This document shows positions 57,018-64,000 of a DNA stretch of 64,000 bases, in pieces. Location of the stretch: contig NC_014410.1 in NCBI RefSeq assembly GCF_000145615.1, forward strand, positions 372,001 to 436,000, written 5' to 3'. Within the stretch, counting starts at the first letter, position 1; every line of letters starts with the position of its first letter. Under the pieces are notes generated by a model. The model saw only the letters and a program-made list of their open reading frames with translations. It searched no databases and was not told where the DNA came from. Source of the DNA: Thermoanaerobacterium thermosaccharolyticum DSM 571. GTDB taxonomy: Bacteria; Bacillota; Thermoanaerobacteria; Thermoanaerobacterales; Thermoanaerobacteraceae. Position numbers and translations under genes: made by a program.

Positions 57018-57022
57018 TAAAA

Positions 57023-57052
57023 ATGTGCTAATAGCTTAAGCTATTAGCACAT
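57023..57052 (+). terminator. Hairpin after tuf copy 2
   Basis: Perfect 13-bp stem ATGTGCTAATAGC (57023-57035) and GCTATTAGCACAT (57040-57052), loop TTAA. The T run is poor (AACTATTGTTTTG). Confidence 0.75.
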
Positions 57053-57072
57053 AACTATTGTTTTGTCAAGAC

Positions 57073-57101
57073 TTGAAATAATACGGTCTTTAAGGTAAAC
57101 T
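57073..57101 (+). promoter_or_regulatory. Candidate promoter of the S10 operon
   Basis: TTGAAA (57073-57078), 17-base spacer, TAAACT (57096-57101). The leader to rpsJ is about 85 nt. Confidence 0.55.
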
Positions 57102-57195
57102 AATAAAGTTGAACGAGATTTTTCAATAGAACTGAAAACACACGGATGAGTGTATATGGAATTAATGATTGCTTATATAGAAGGAGGGAAAAATT

Positions 57196-57504
57196 ATGCC
57201 CAAACAGAAAATTCGCATAAGATTAAAAGCTTTTGACCATATGGTTTTAGATCAATCTGCTGAAAAAATAGTTGAAACAGCAAAAAGAACAGGCGCAGAA
57301 GTGTCGGGACCGATACCACTTCCGACAGAGAGAGATGTAATTACAATATTGAGAGCGCCACATAAATACAAAGATTCACGAGAACAGTTTGAGACGAGGA
57401 CACATAAAAGGCTTATTGACATATTAAGTCCAACACCAAAGACTGTAGATGCATTGATGAGATTGGATTTACCTGCTGGTGTTGATATAGAGATAAAATT
57501 ATAA
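57196..57504 (+). CDS. rpsJ: 30S ribosomal protein S10
   Basis: 102 residues. [51 protein letters not shown] and THKRLIDI are family-typical; it is also the NusG/NusB partner. AGAAGGAGGG precedes ATG 57196. First gene of the S10 operon. Confidence 0.97.
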   Translation: MPKQKIRIRLKAFDHMVLDQSAEKIVETAKRTGAEVSGPIPLPTERDVITILRAPHKYKDSREQFETRTHKRLIDILSPTPKTVDALMRLDLPAGVDIEIKL

Positions 57505-57559
57505 CAAATAATAAGAAATTATGACGCGCAAGCGTCCGATGATTTCAGGAGGGTAGAAG

Positions 57560-58189
57560 ATGAAAAAAGCAATACTTGGCAAGAAACATGGAATGACTCA
57601 GATTTTTGTAGGGAATGAAATGATACCAGTCACAGTTGTAGAAGCAGGTCCATGTGTAGTTGTTCAAAAGAAGACAAAAGAAAATGATGGGTACGATGCT
57701 ATACAAGTTGGCTTTGGTGATGTAAAAGAAAAAAGGCTTATAAAACCTTTAAAAGGCCATTTTACAAAAGCAAATGTGCCATTTAAGAAATATTTAAGAG
57801 AATTTAGATTGGATGATATATCATCATATGAAGTTGGCAGTGAAATAAAGGCTGACATATTCTCAGTCGGTGATAGAGTAGATGTAATCGGTACATCAAA
57901 AGGTAAAGGATTTGCAGGTGTAGTAAAGAGATACAATGCAAACAGAGGACCTATGGCCCATGGCTCTAAATATCACAGAAGACCAGGTTCTATGGGTGCA
58001 AGTTCAGATCCTTCAAGGACATTCAAAGGTAAGAGATTGCCTGGCCATATGGGAAATGAAAGAGTAACGGTACAGAATCTAGAAGTAGTAAAAGTTGATC
58101 CTGAGAAGAATTTGCTACTTATAAAAGGTTCGGTGCCAGGAATTAGGGGTTCACTTCTCATGATAAGGGACACTGTTAAAAGCAAGTAA
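57560..58189 (+). CDS. rplC: 50S ribosomal protein L3
   Basis: 209 residues. Starts [15 protein letters not shown]; signature [14 protein letters not shown] and the peptidyl-transferase-near loop [23 protein letters not shown] (in parts) are present. AGGAGGG before ATG 57560. Its stop is 17 bases before rplD. Confidence 0.97.
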   Translation: MKKAILGKKHGMTQIFVGNEMIPVTVVEAGPCVVVQKKTKENDGYDAIQVGFGDVKEKRLIKPLKGHFTKANVPFKKYLREFRLDDISSYEVGSEIKADIFSVGDRVDVIGTSKGKGFAGVVKRYNANRGPMAHGSKYHRRPGSMGASSDPSRTFKGKRLPGHMGNERVTVQNLEVVKVDPEKNLLLIKGSVPGIRGSLLMIRDTVKSK

Positions 58190-58206
58190 TGAAAGGAGGA
58201 AAATCG

Positions 58207-58827
58207 ATGCCGAAAGTAGCGGTTTATAACATAAATGGTGAACAAATTGGTGAAATGGAATTGAGTGATAATGTTTTTGGCGTTGAAGTGAATGTACCTG
58301 TTATGCATGAAGTTGTCTTAAATTATTTGGCAAGTCAAAGGCAGGGTACTCATTCAACAAAAAGACGTGGCGAAGTTAGAGGTGGCGGTATTAAGCCATG
58401 GAGGCAAAAAGGCACAGGCAGAGCTCGCCAAGGAAGTATAAGGGCACCACAGTGGATTAAGGGTGGTGTTGTTTTTGGACCGAAACCAAGAGATTACAGC
58501 TACAATATTCCAAAGAAGGTTAAAAGACTTGCGCTAAAGTCTGCATTGTCATCAAAAGTAAGAGATAACGAAATAATAGTCATTGATGATATAAACATTG
58601 ATGAACCAAAAACTAAAAAAGTTGCCGATATGCTGAAAAAATTTAATGTTAAAAATGCACTGATTGTTATACCTGAAGATAAAAAGAATGTGGTATTATC
58701 ATCAAGAAACATACCAAATGTTAAGGCAGTGTATGCAAACAGCTTAAACACATATGATGTATTAAAATATGACAGATTCATAATAACAAAAGACGCTGTC
58801 AATAAAGTTGAGGAGGTGTATGCTTGA
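58207..58827 (+). CDS. rplD: 50S ribosomal protein L4
   Basis: 206 residues. The extended loop lining the exit tunnel ([18 protein letters not shown]) is intact. ATG 58207 follows AAAGGAGG at 58192; the in-frame ATG at 58189 lies on the rplC stop. Its last base overlaps the rplW start (TGATG). Confidence 0.97.
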   Translation: MPKVAVYNINGEQIGEMELSDNVFGVEVNVPVMHEVVLNYLASQRQGTHSTKRRGEVRGGGIKPWRQKGTGRARQGSIRAPQWIKGGVVFGPKPRDYSYNIPKKVKRLALKSALSSKVRDNEIIVIDDINIDEPKTKKVADMLKKFNVKNALIVIPEDKKNVVLSSRNIPNVKAVYANSLNTYDVLKYDRFIITKDAVNKVEEVYA

Positions 58828-59120
58828 TGGATGCTAGAGATGTAATATTAAGACCGGTTATTTCGGAAAAAAGTATGAATCTAATGAACGAAAGAAAATA
58901 CACCTTCATCGTAAATAAGAATGCAAATAAGATTCAAATAAAACAAGCTGTTGAAGAATTGTTTGGTGTTGATGTTGAAAAAGTCTATACAATGAATTAT
59001 ATTGGAAAGCTAAAAAGAGTAGGAAGAAATGTTGGTAGAACCAGCAGTTATAAGAAAGCTATTGTTAAATTAAAGCCTAACAGCAAAGGAATTGAATTCT
59101 TTGAAGGATTGCAAGCTTAA
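58827..59120 (+). CDS. rplW: 50S ribosomal protein L23
   Basis: 97 residues, [20 protein letters not shown]..., with [20 protein letters not shown]. Forms the docking site for trigger factor and SRP at the tunnel exit. GAGGAGGTG lies 9 bases before ATG 58827, which overlaps the rplD stop; TTG 58824 is a weaker alternative. Confidence 0.96.
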   Translation: MDARDVILRPVISEKSMNLMNERKYTFIVNKNANKIQIKQAVEELFGVDVEKVYTMNYIGKLKRVGRNVGRTSSYKKAIVKLKPNSKGIEFFEGLQA

Positions 59121-59145
59121 TACAGCAATTTAAGGAGGGAAAACA

Positions 59146-59976
59146 ATGGGAATTAAAAAATACAATCCTACTTCACCTGGTAGAAGACAAATGACTGTCT
59201 TGACATTTGAAGAAGTAACAAAAGAAAAACCAGAGAAATCCCTGACAGTCAGTCTCAACAAAACAGGTGGGCGTAATGTATATGGCAGGATTACTGTTCG
59301 CCACCGTGGCGGCGGTCACAAAAGAAAATACAGGATCATAGATTTTAAAAGAGATAAAGACGGTGTACCAGGCAAAGTAGCTTCAATTGAGTATGATCCA
59401 AATAGATCAGCTTATATTGCACTTATTCACTACCTTGACGGTGAAAAAAGATATATTATTGCACCATATGGATTAAAAGTTGGTGACATAGTAGAATCTG
59501 GTGAAAATGTTGATATAAAAGTAGGCAATGCACTTCCACTCTACAATATTCCTGTTGGTACGTTTATTCACAATATTGAATTAGTAGCTGGAAAAGGCGG
59601 TCAATTGGTGAGAGCGGCTGGTTCAATGGCACAGTTGATTGCGAAAGAAGGAGATTATGTACAAGTAAGAATGCCATCTTCAGAAGTTAGGCGGATTAGA
59701 TCAAACTGCAGAGCGACAATTGGACAAGTGTCTAATTTAGATCATGAAAATGTAACGATCGGTAAAGCAGGTAGGTCTAGATGGCTAGGAATCAGGCCGA
59801 CAGTCAGAGGTTCAGTTATGAACCCAGTTGATCACCCACACGGTGGTGGTGAAGGAAAGGCTCCTATAGGACATCCAGGACCAATGACTCCATGGGGTAA
59901 ACCAGCTCTTGGTTATAAGACACGTAAGAAAAACAAGTCTACTAATAAAATGATTGTAAAAAGTCGTAAAGCTTAG
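59146..59976 (+). CDS. rplB: 50S ribosomal protein L2
   Basis: 276 residues. RNA-binding core and the C-terminal [16 protein letters not shown] motif near the peptidyl transferase centre are present. AAGGAGGG before ATG 59146. Confidence 0.97.
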   Translation: MGIKKYNPTSPGRRQMTVLTFEEVTKEKPEKSLTVSLNKTGGRNVYGRITVRHRGGGHKRKYRIIDFKRDKDGVPGKVASIEYDPNRSAYIALIHYLDGEKRYIIAPYGLKVGDIVESGENVDIKVGNALPLYNIPVGTFIHNIELVAGKGGQLVRAAGSMAQLIAKEGDYVQVRMPSSEVRRIRSNCRATIGQVSNLDHENVTIGKAGRSRWLGIRPTVRGSVMNPVDHPHGGGEGKAPIGHPGPMTPWGKPALGYKTRKKNKSTNKMIVKSRKA

Positions 59977-59997
59977 TTGGGAAGGGAGGCTATAATT

Positions 59998-60279
59998 TTG
60001 AGTAGATCCTTAAAAAAAGGCCCATATGTTGATGAGAAGCTATTAAAAAAAATAGAAGAAATGAACAAGAAAAATGAGAAAAAGGTTTTGAAGACATGGT
60101 CAAGGAGTTCCACTATATTTCCTCAGATGGTTGGTCACACTATAGCTGTACATGATGGAAGAAAGCATGTGCCTATATACATTACAGAGGATATGGTTGG
60201 TCATAAATTAGGAGAATTTGCTCCAACACGTACATTCCACGGCCATTCAGATACTGAAAAGTCTTCAAAAGTTCAATAG
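59998..60279 (+). CDS. rpsS: 30S ribosomal protein S19
   Basis: 93 residues from TTG 59998 ([15 protein letters not shown]), with GGGAGG 8 bases upstream. [21 protein letters not shown] and [13 protein letters not shown] are standard. The upstream extension of the frame to 59977 only covers the ribosome binding site. Confidence 0.96.
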   Translation: MSRSLKKGPYVDEKLLKKIEEMNKKNEKKVLKTWSRSSTIFPQMVGHTIAVHDGRKHVPIYITEDMVGHKLGEFAPTRTFHGHSDTEKSSKVQ

Positions 60280-60296
60280 GCAAAGGAGGTAATAGT

Positions 60297-60629
60297 GTGG
60301 AAGCGAAGGCAGTTGCAAAATATGTAAGAATTTCACCTCAAAAAGCTGGCCTTGTTATGAATATGATACGCGGGAAAGATGTTAATGAGGCATTGGCAAT
60401 ACTAAAATTTACACCTAATAAAGCAGCTGGCATTGTAGAAAAAGTATTAAAATCAGCGATTGCAAATGCTGAAAATAATTTTGGACTTGATAGAGATAAT
60501 CTGTATGTGGCGAAAGCTGTGGCGGATCAGGGTCCAATAATGAAGAGAATGATGCCAAGGGCAATGGGTAGATCAAATTTGATGAGAAGAAGAACGAGTC
60601 ATATAACAGTAGTTGTCAATGAAAAATAA
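60297..60629 (+). CDS. rplV: 50S ribosomal protein L22
   Basis: 110 residues, GTG start after [28 protein letters not shown] and the tunnel beta-hairpin [20 protein letters not shown] are intact. Confidence 0.97.
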   Translation: MEAKAVAKYVRISPQKAGLVMNMIRGKDVNEALAILKFTPNKAAGIVEKVLKSAIANAENNFGLDRDNLYVAKAVADQGPIMKRMMPRAMGRSNLMRRRTSHITVVVNEK

Positions 60630-60643
60630 AAAGGAGGGATAAA

Positions 60644-61309
60644 ATGGGTCAAAAGATTAATCCTCGTGGCTTAAGAGTTGGTGTATCGCAAGATTGGGAT
60701 GCAAAATGGTTTGCAAAGGATAAAGATTTTAGTGATCTTTTGATAGAAGATATAAAGATAAGAGATTTTATTAAAAATAAGATTTACGCTTCAGGTGTTC
60801 CGAAAATTGAAATAGAAAGAGCTGCAAATAGAATAAAGATCGATGTGTATACTGCAAAACCAGGAATGGTAATTGGCAAAGGTGGCGCAGGAATTGAAGA
60901 ATTGAGGCAGGAAATCGAGAAGATGACTAACAAAAAAGTCATCATAAATATTGTGGAAGTAAAAAATCCAGAACTTGATGCTCAATTAGTAGCTGAAAAT
61001 ATTGCTTCACAGCTTGAAAGAAGGATCTCATTTAGAAGAGCAATGAAGCAGTCAATATCAAGAGCAATGAAACAGGGTGCTAAGGGTATAAAAATAGCAT
61101 GTTCTGGAAGGTTAGCAGGTGCAGAGATTGCTCGCACTGAAAGATATCATGAAGGTGTTGTGCCGCTTCAGACATTAAGGGCAAATATAGATTATGGATT
61201 TGCAGAAGCAAATACTACGTATGGCAAGATCGGCGTTAAAGTTTGGATTAACAAAGGAGAGATATTGCCACAGCCGAAGAAACAGGTAACAGCGGAAGGA
61301 GGCAAATAA
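60644..61309 (+). CDS. rpsC: 30S ribosomal protein S3
   Basis: 221 residues. Begins [15 protein letters not shown] domain with [14 protein letters not shown]-terminal domain with [12 protein letters not shown]. Part of the mRNA entry helicase. AAAGGAGGG precedes ATG 60644. Confidence 0.97.
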   Translation: MGQKINPRGLRVGVSQDWDAKWFAKDKDFSDLLIEDIKIRDFIKNKIYASGVPKIEIERAANRIKIDVYTAKPGMVIGKGGAGIEELRQEIEKMTNKKVIINIVEVKNPELDAQLVAENIASQLERRISFRRAMKQSISRAMKQGAKGIKIACSGRLAGAEIARTERYHEGVVPLQTLRANIDYGFAEANTTYGKIGVKVWINKGEILPQPKKQVTAEGGK

Positions 61310-61311
61310 TC

Positions 61312-61746
61312 ATGTTGATGCCTAAAAGAGTTAAATATAGGAAACAACAAAGAGGCAGGATAAAAGGCAATGCTACAAGAGGAAATACATTGAGCTATGG
61401 TGATTATGGCTTACAAGCACTTGAGGGCGGTTGGATAACAGCAGTACAGATAGAGGCTGCCAGGGTCGCAATGACAAGGTATATAAAGAGGGGCGGAAAA
61501 GTATGGATAAAGATTTTCCCAGATAAACCTGTAACAGAGAAACCAGCTGAAACACGTATGGGTTCTGGGAAAGGATCTCCTGAGTACTGGGTAGCTGTTG
61601 TAAAACCAGGTAGGGTGCTTTTTGAGATAGCCGGTGTAAATGAAGATATTGCAAGGGAAGCTTTAAGATTAGCTAAACACAAACTGCCTATAAAAACGAA
61701 GTTCATAAAACGTGAAGAATTGGGTGGTGAAGAGAATGAAGGCTAA
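61312..61746 (+). CDS. rplP: 50S ribosomal protein L16
   Basis: 144 residues, [39 protein letters not shown] is the family signature. GGAAGGAGG is 7 bases before ATG 61312. The last 11 bases overlap rpmC. Confidence 0.97.
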   Translation: MLMPKRVKYRKQQRGRIKGNATRGNTLSYGDYGLQALEGGWITAVQIEAARVAMTRYIKRGGKVWIKIFPDKPVTEKPAETRMGSGKGSPEYWVAVVKPGRVLFEIAGVNEDIAREALRLAKHKLPIKTKFIKREELGGEENEG

Positions 61747-61939
61747 AGAGATTAGGGAATTGACAGATGAAGAATTGTTGCAGAAGCTTTCCGATTTAAA
61801 GGGAGAACTTTTTAACCTTAGGTTTCAACTTGCCACTGGTCAATTAGATAATCCAATGAGGGTTAGAGATGTTAGGAAGTCTATCGCAAGAATTAAGACA
61901 ATCTTAAGAGAAAGAGAACTTGGCAAGTTGAATGCATAG
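61736..61939 (+). CDS. rpmC: 50S ribosomal protein L29
   Basis: 67 residues, [18 protein letters not shown]...[13 protein letters not shown]...[12 protein letters not shown]. Start at ATG 61736 inside the end of rplP with GGTGGTGA upstream; overlap suggests coupled translation. Confidence 0.96.
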   Translation: MKAKEIRELTDEELLQKLSDLKGELFNLRFQLATGQLDNPMRVRDVRKSIARIKTILRERELGKLNA

Positions 61940-61954
61940 AAAGGAGGATTTAAA

Positions 61955-62209
61955 TTGGAAAGAGGCATGAGAAAAGTTAGAATTGGAAAAGTAGTTAGCA
62001 ACAAGATGCAGAAGACGATAGTTGTTGCTGTTGAAGATAGAATAAGGCATCCACTTTACAATAAAATAATAAGACGTACAAAGAAATTTAAGGCTCACGA
62101 TGAAAATAATCAATGCAATATTGGTGATGTAGTAAAAATCATGGAAACGAGGCCTTTAAGCAAGGAGAAGAGATGGAGGCTTGTAGAGATAATTAAAAAA
62201 GCAGAATGA
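61955..62209 (+). CDS. rpsQ: 30S ribosomal protein S17
   Basis: 84 residues, TTG start after [30 protein letters not shown] and [21 protein letters not shown] match the OB-fold family. Confidence 0.97.
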   Translation: MERGMRKVRIGKVVSNKMQKTIVVAVEDRIRHPLYNKIIRRTKKFKAHDENNQCNIGDVVKIMETRPLSKEKRWRLVEIIKKAE

Positions 62210-62228
62210 CTGAAAGGAGGTATTTGGA

Positions 62229-62597
62229 ATGATACAGCCTCAAACAATATTAAAAGTTGCAGATAATACTGGTGCTAAAGAGATTATGTGTATACATTTG
62301 ATGGGTGGTTCAACTAGAAAGTTCTCAAATATAGGTGATATAATAGTAGCTTCTGTCAAAAGTGCAACACCCGGAGGTGTTGTAAAAAAAGGTGATGTAG
62401 TTAAAGCTGTTATAGTAAGAACAAAGAAAGGTATAGCAAGAAAAGACGGCACGTATATAAGATTCGATGATAATGCGGCTGTCATAATAAAAGATGATTT
62501 ACAACCTAGGGGGACTCGTATTTTTGGACCAGTTGCTAGAGAATTAAGAGAAAAAGATTTTATGAAGATAATCTCACTTGCACCGGAAGTTCTATAA
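62229..62597 (+). CDS. rplN: 50S ribosomal protein L14
   Basis: 122 residues. [49 protein letters not shown] are standard. AAAGGAGG precedes ATG 62229. Confidence 0.97.
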   Translation: MIQPQTILKVADNTGAKEIMCIHLMGGSTRKFSNIGDIIVASVKSATPGGVVKKGDVVKAVIVRTKKGIARKDGTYIRFDDNAAVIIKDDLQPRGTRIFGPVARELREKDFMKIISLAPEVL

Positions 62598-62610
62598 GGA
62601 GGTGTGACAA

Positions 62611-62934
62611 TTGGAGAGAAAAAAACTTCATGTAAAAAAAGGCGATATAGTCACAGTAATTTCAGGGCAAGACAAGGGAAAAAAGGGCAAAGTGTTAAAA
62701 GCATTGCCTAAAGAAGGAAAAATTATTGTAGAAGGTGTGAATGTAGTAACAAAGCATAAAAAAGCACGTGGGCCGCAGGATCAAGGCGGAATAATACATC
62801 AAGAAGCACCTATTTATTCGTCTAAAGTTATGTTATTTTGCAATAACTGTGGGACTGGCGTGAGATATGGTGTTAAAATTCTTGCTGATGGTGAGAAGAT
62901 AAGATATTGCAAAAAGTGCGGAGAAACATTATAA
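62611..62934 (+). CDS. rplX: 50S ribosomal protein L24
   Basis: 107 residues, TTG start after AAGGAGGTG. KOW motif [21 protein letters not shown]. The C terminus has CNNCG...CKKCG, a zinc-ribbon-like pair found in some bacterial L24. Confidence 0.96.
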   Translation: MERKKLHVKKGDIVTVISGQDKGKKGKVLKALPKEGKIIVEGVNVVTKHKKARGPQDQGGIIHQEAPIYSSKVMLFCNNCGTGVRYGVKILADGEKIRYCKKCGETL

Positions 62935-62953
62935 GAGTGAAAGGAGGTATATC

Positions 62954-63493
62954 ATGGCAAGGCTTAGAGATAAATATATAAACGAAGTAGTACCTGCTCT
63001 TATGGCAAAGTATTCTTATAAAAACATAATGCAAGTACCGAAATTGGAAAAAATAGTTTTAAATATAGGACTTGGTGAAGCAAGAGAAAATCCAAAAGCG
63101 ATAGAAGCTGCTTCTAATGACTTGGCTGTAATAACAGGTCAGAAACCAGTAGTTACAAAAGCAAAAAAATCAATAGCAAATTTCAAGATACGTGCAGGCA
63201 TGCCTATAGGTGTTAAAGTAACATTAAGAGGCGAAAGAATGTATGAATTTGCTGATAAGTTATTTAATGTAGCATTGCCAAGGGTTAGGGATTTTAGAGG
63301 TCTTCCAACAAAATCTTTCGACGGCAGGGGAAATTACTCATTTGGCATAAAGGAACAACTTATATTCCCTGAAATTGATTATGATAAAATTGATAAAGTA
63401 AGAGGAATGGATATCATATTTGTTACGACAGCTAAAAATGATGAAGAAGCAAGAACACTCTTGGAGCTTATGGGAATGCCGTTTGCAAAGTAA
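62954..63493 (+). CDS. rplE: 50S ribosomal protein L5
   Basis: 179 residues, binds 5S r[41 protein letters not shown] and RDFRGL are typical. AAAGGAGG precedes ATG 62954. Confidence 0.97.
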   Translation: MARLRDKYINEVVPALMAKYSYKNIMQVPKLEKIVLNIGLGEARENPKAIEAASNDLAVITGQKPVVTKAKKSIANFKIRAGMPIGVKVTLRGERMYEFADKLFNVALPRVRDFRGLPTKSFDGRGNYSFGIKEQLIFPEIDYDKIDKVRGMDIIFVTTAKNDEEARTLLELMGMPFAK

Positions 63494-63506
63494 AGGAGGT
63501 ATATAA

Positions 63507-63692
63507 ATGGCCAGAAAGGCATTGATATTGAAACAAAAAAAGACCCCTAAATTTAGTACAAGAGCTTATAACAGATGTAAAATTTGTGGGCGACCACATG
63601 CATATATCAGGAAATATGGAATATGCCGTGTTTGTTTTAGAGAATATGCTCATCAAGGCATTATTCCAGGCGTAAAAAAAGCAAGCTGGTAA
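63507..63692 (+). CDS. rpsN: 30S ribosomal protein S14, type Z (zinc)
   Basis: 61 residues, the short zinc form: [22 protein letters not shown] then [10 protein letters not shown]...CRVCFRE with two CxxC pairs, and [23 protein letters not shown] precedes ATG 63507. Confidence 0.97.
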   Translation: MARKALILKQKKTPKFSTRAYNRCKICGRPHAYIRKYGICRVCFREYAHQGIIPGVKKASW

Positions 63693-63708
63693 GAGGGGAG
63701 GTATTGAA

Positions 63709-64000
63709 ATGACAGATCCAATAGCAGATATGCTTACACGTATAAGAAACGCAAATATAGTTAGACATGAAACAGTAGAGATACCAGCATCAAATACAAA
63801 AAGAGCAATAGCAATGCTTATGCTTCGTGAAGGATTTATTAAAGCAGTAGAAGAAATAGATGATGGTAAACAAGGTATTTTAAAATTAACACTGAAATAT
63901 GGGCCAAATAAAGAAAGAGTTATATCAGGCCTTAAAAGAATAAGCAAACCGGGTTTGAGGGTTTATGCAAAAAGCAATGAAATTCCAAGAGTTTTAGGTG
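63709..64000 (+). CDS. rpsH: 30S ribosomal protein S8 (3' end outside window)
   Basis: First 97 residues visible: [20 protein letters not shown]..., with [41 protein letters not shown]. Standard S8; truncated only by the window edge. GGGGAGG precedes ATG 63709. Confidence 0.96.
   Translation, partial: MTDPIADMLTRIRNANIVRHETVEIPASNTKRAIAMLMLREGFIKAVEEIDDGKQGILKLTLKYGPNKERVISGLKRISKPGLRVYAKSNEIPRVLG

Overview
The window reads as core chromosome of a low-GC, Gram-positive, spore-forming anaerobe of the class Clostridia. A Thermoanaerobacterium/Thermoanaerobacter-like organism fits best, on the basis of protein sequence feel and gene order rather than any search. Supporting signs are strong AAGGAGG ribosome binding sites, frequent TTG/GTG starts, a sporulation sigma factor SigH, a CtsR-McsA-McsB-ClpC heat-shock operon, an adenosylcobalamin-dependent ribonucleotide reductase, an [FeFe]-hydrogenase-type regulator, zinc-ribbon forms of L33 and S14, and the gltX-cysE-cysS-mrnC-rlmB-rae1-sigH-rpmG-secE-nusG-rplKAJL-rpoBC-str-S10 order known from Bacillus subtilis. 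Nearly everything is on the + strand; only two small genes are on the - strand. I see no insertion sequence, prophage, CRISPR array or integrase.

Layout. 1-1.8 kb: the end of a 'quinate dehydrogenase-like' gene and a dehydrogenase resembling cyanobacterial acyl-ACP reductase, including its catalytic cysteine. 1.9-4 kb: greA-lysS behind a strong promoter and a leader hairpin. 4.1-7.1 kb: folate operon folE-folP-folK, followed by a COG0720 protein with the dual CExxHGH motif in place of folB, then sfsA. 7.2-15.4 kb: ynzC-like gene, a small basic protein, a class III aminotransferase, a thioredoxin-like protein, the intein-containing nrdJ behind two NrdR-like boxes, a GAF-GGDEF membrane protein and a 53-residue protein. 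15.7-21.3 kb: ptsI, an EF-G paralogue, malic enzyme and an unknown 69-residue protein. 21.4-27.3 kb: ctsR-mcsA-mcsB-clpC and radA. 27.4-33.8 kb: a divergent cysteine-containing unknown where disA sits in B. subtilis, then PIN-TRAM yacL, ispD, a lipase-like hydrolase, ispF, proS and a hydrogenase-regulator-like ACT protein. 33.9-40.1 kb: gltX, a cysteine T-box riboswitch, cysE, cysS, mrnC, rlmB, rae1, sigH. 40.1-44.9 kb: tRNA-Thr, first tuf copy, rpmG, secE, nusG, rplK, rplA, L10 leader, rplJ, rplL. 45.1-57 kb: rpoB, rpoC, L7Ae-like gene, rpsL, rpsG, fusA, second tuf copy. 57.2-64 kb: S10/spc operon from rpsJ to a truncated rpsH.

The genes are mostly information processing (transcription, translation, tRNA charging, protein quality control), with islands of metabolism (folate, isoprenoid, cysteine, deoxyribonucleotides). 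I did not find a clearly new multi-gene defence or mobile system. The most distinctive observations are the intein placed immediately before the thiyl-radical cysteine of NrdJ, tandem NrdR-like boxes at its promoter, the folB bypass enzyme, a hairpin that appears to bring a distant Shine-Dalgarno sequence to the nusG start, the acyl-ACP-reductase-like protein, and two nearly identical, A-ending-codon-rich tuf genes, one of which follows a tRNA-Thr with an acceptor-stem C-A mismatch.
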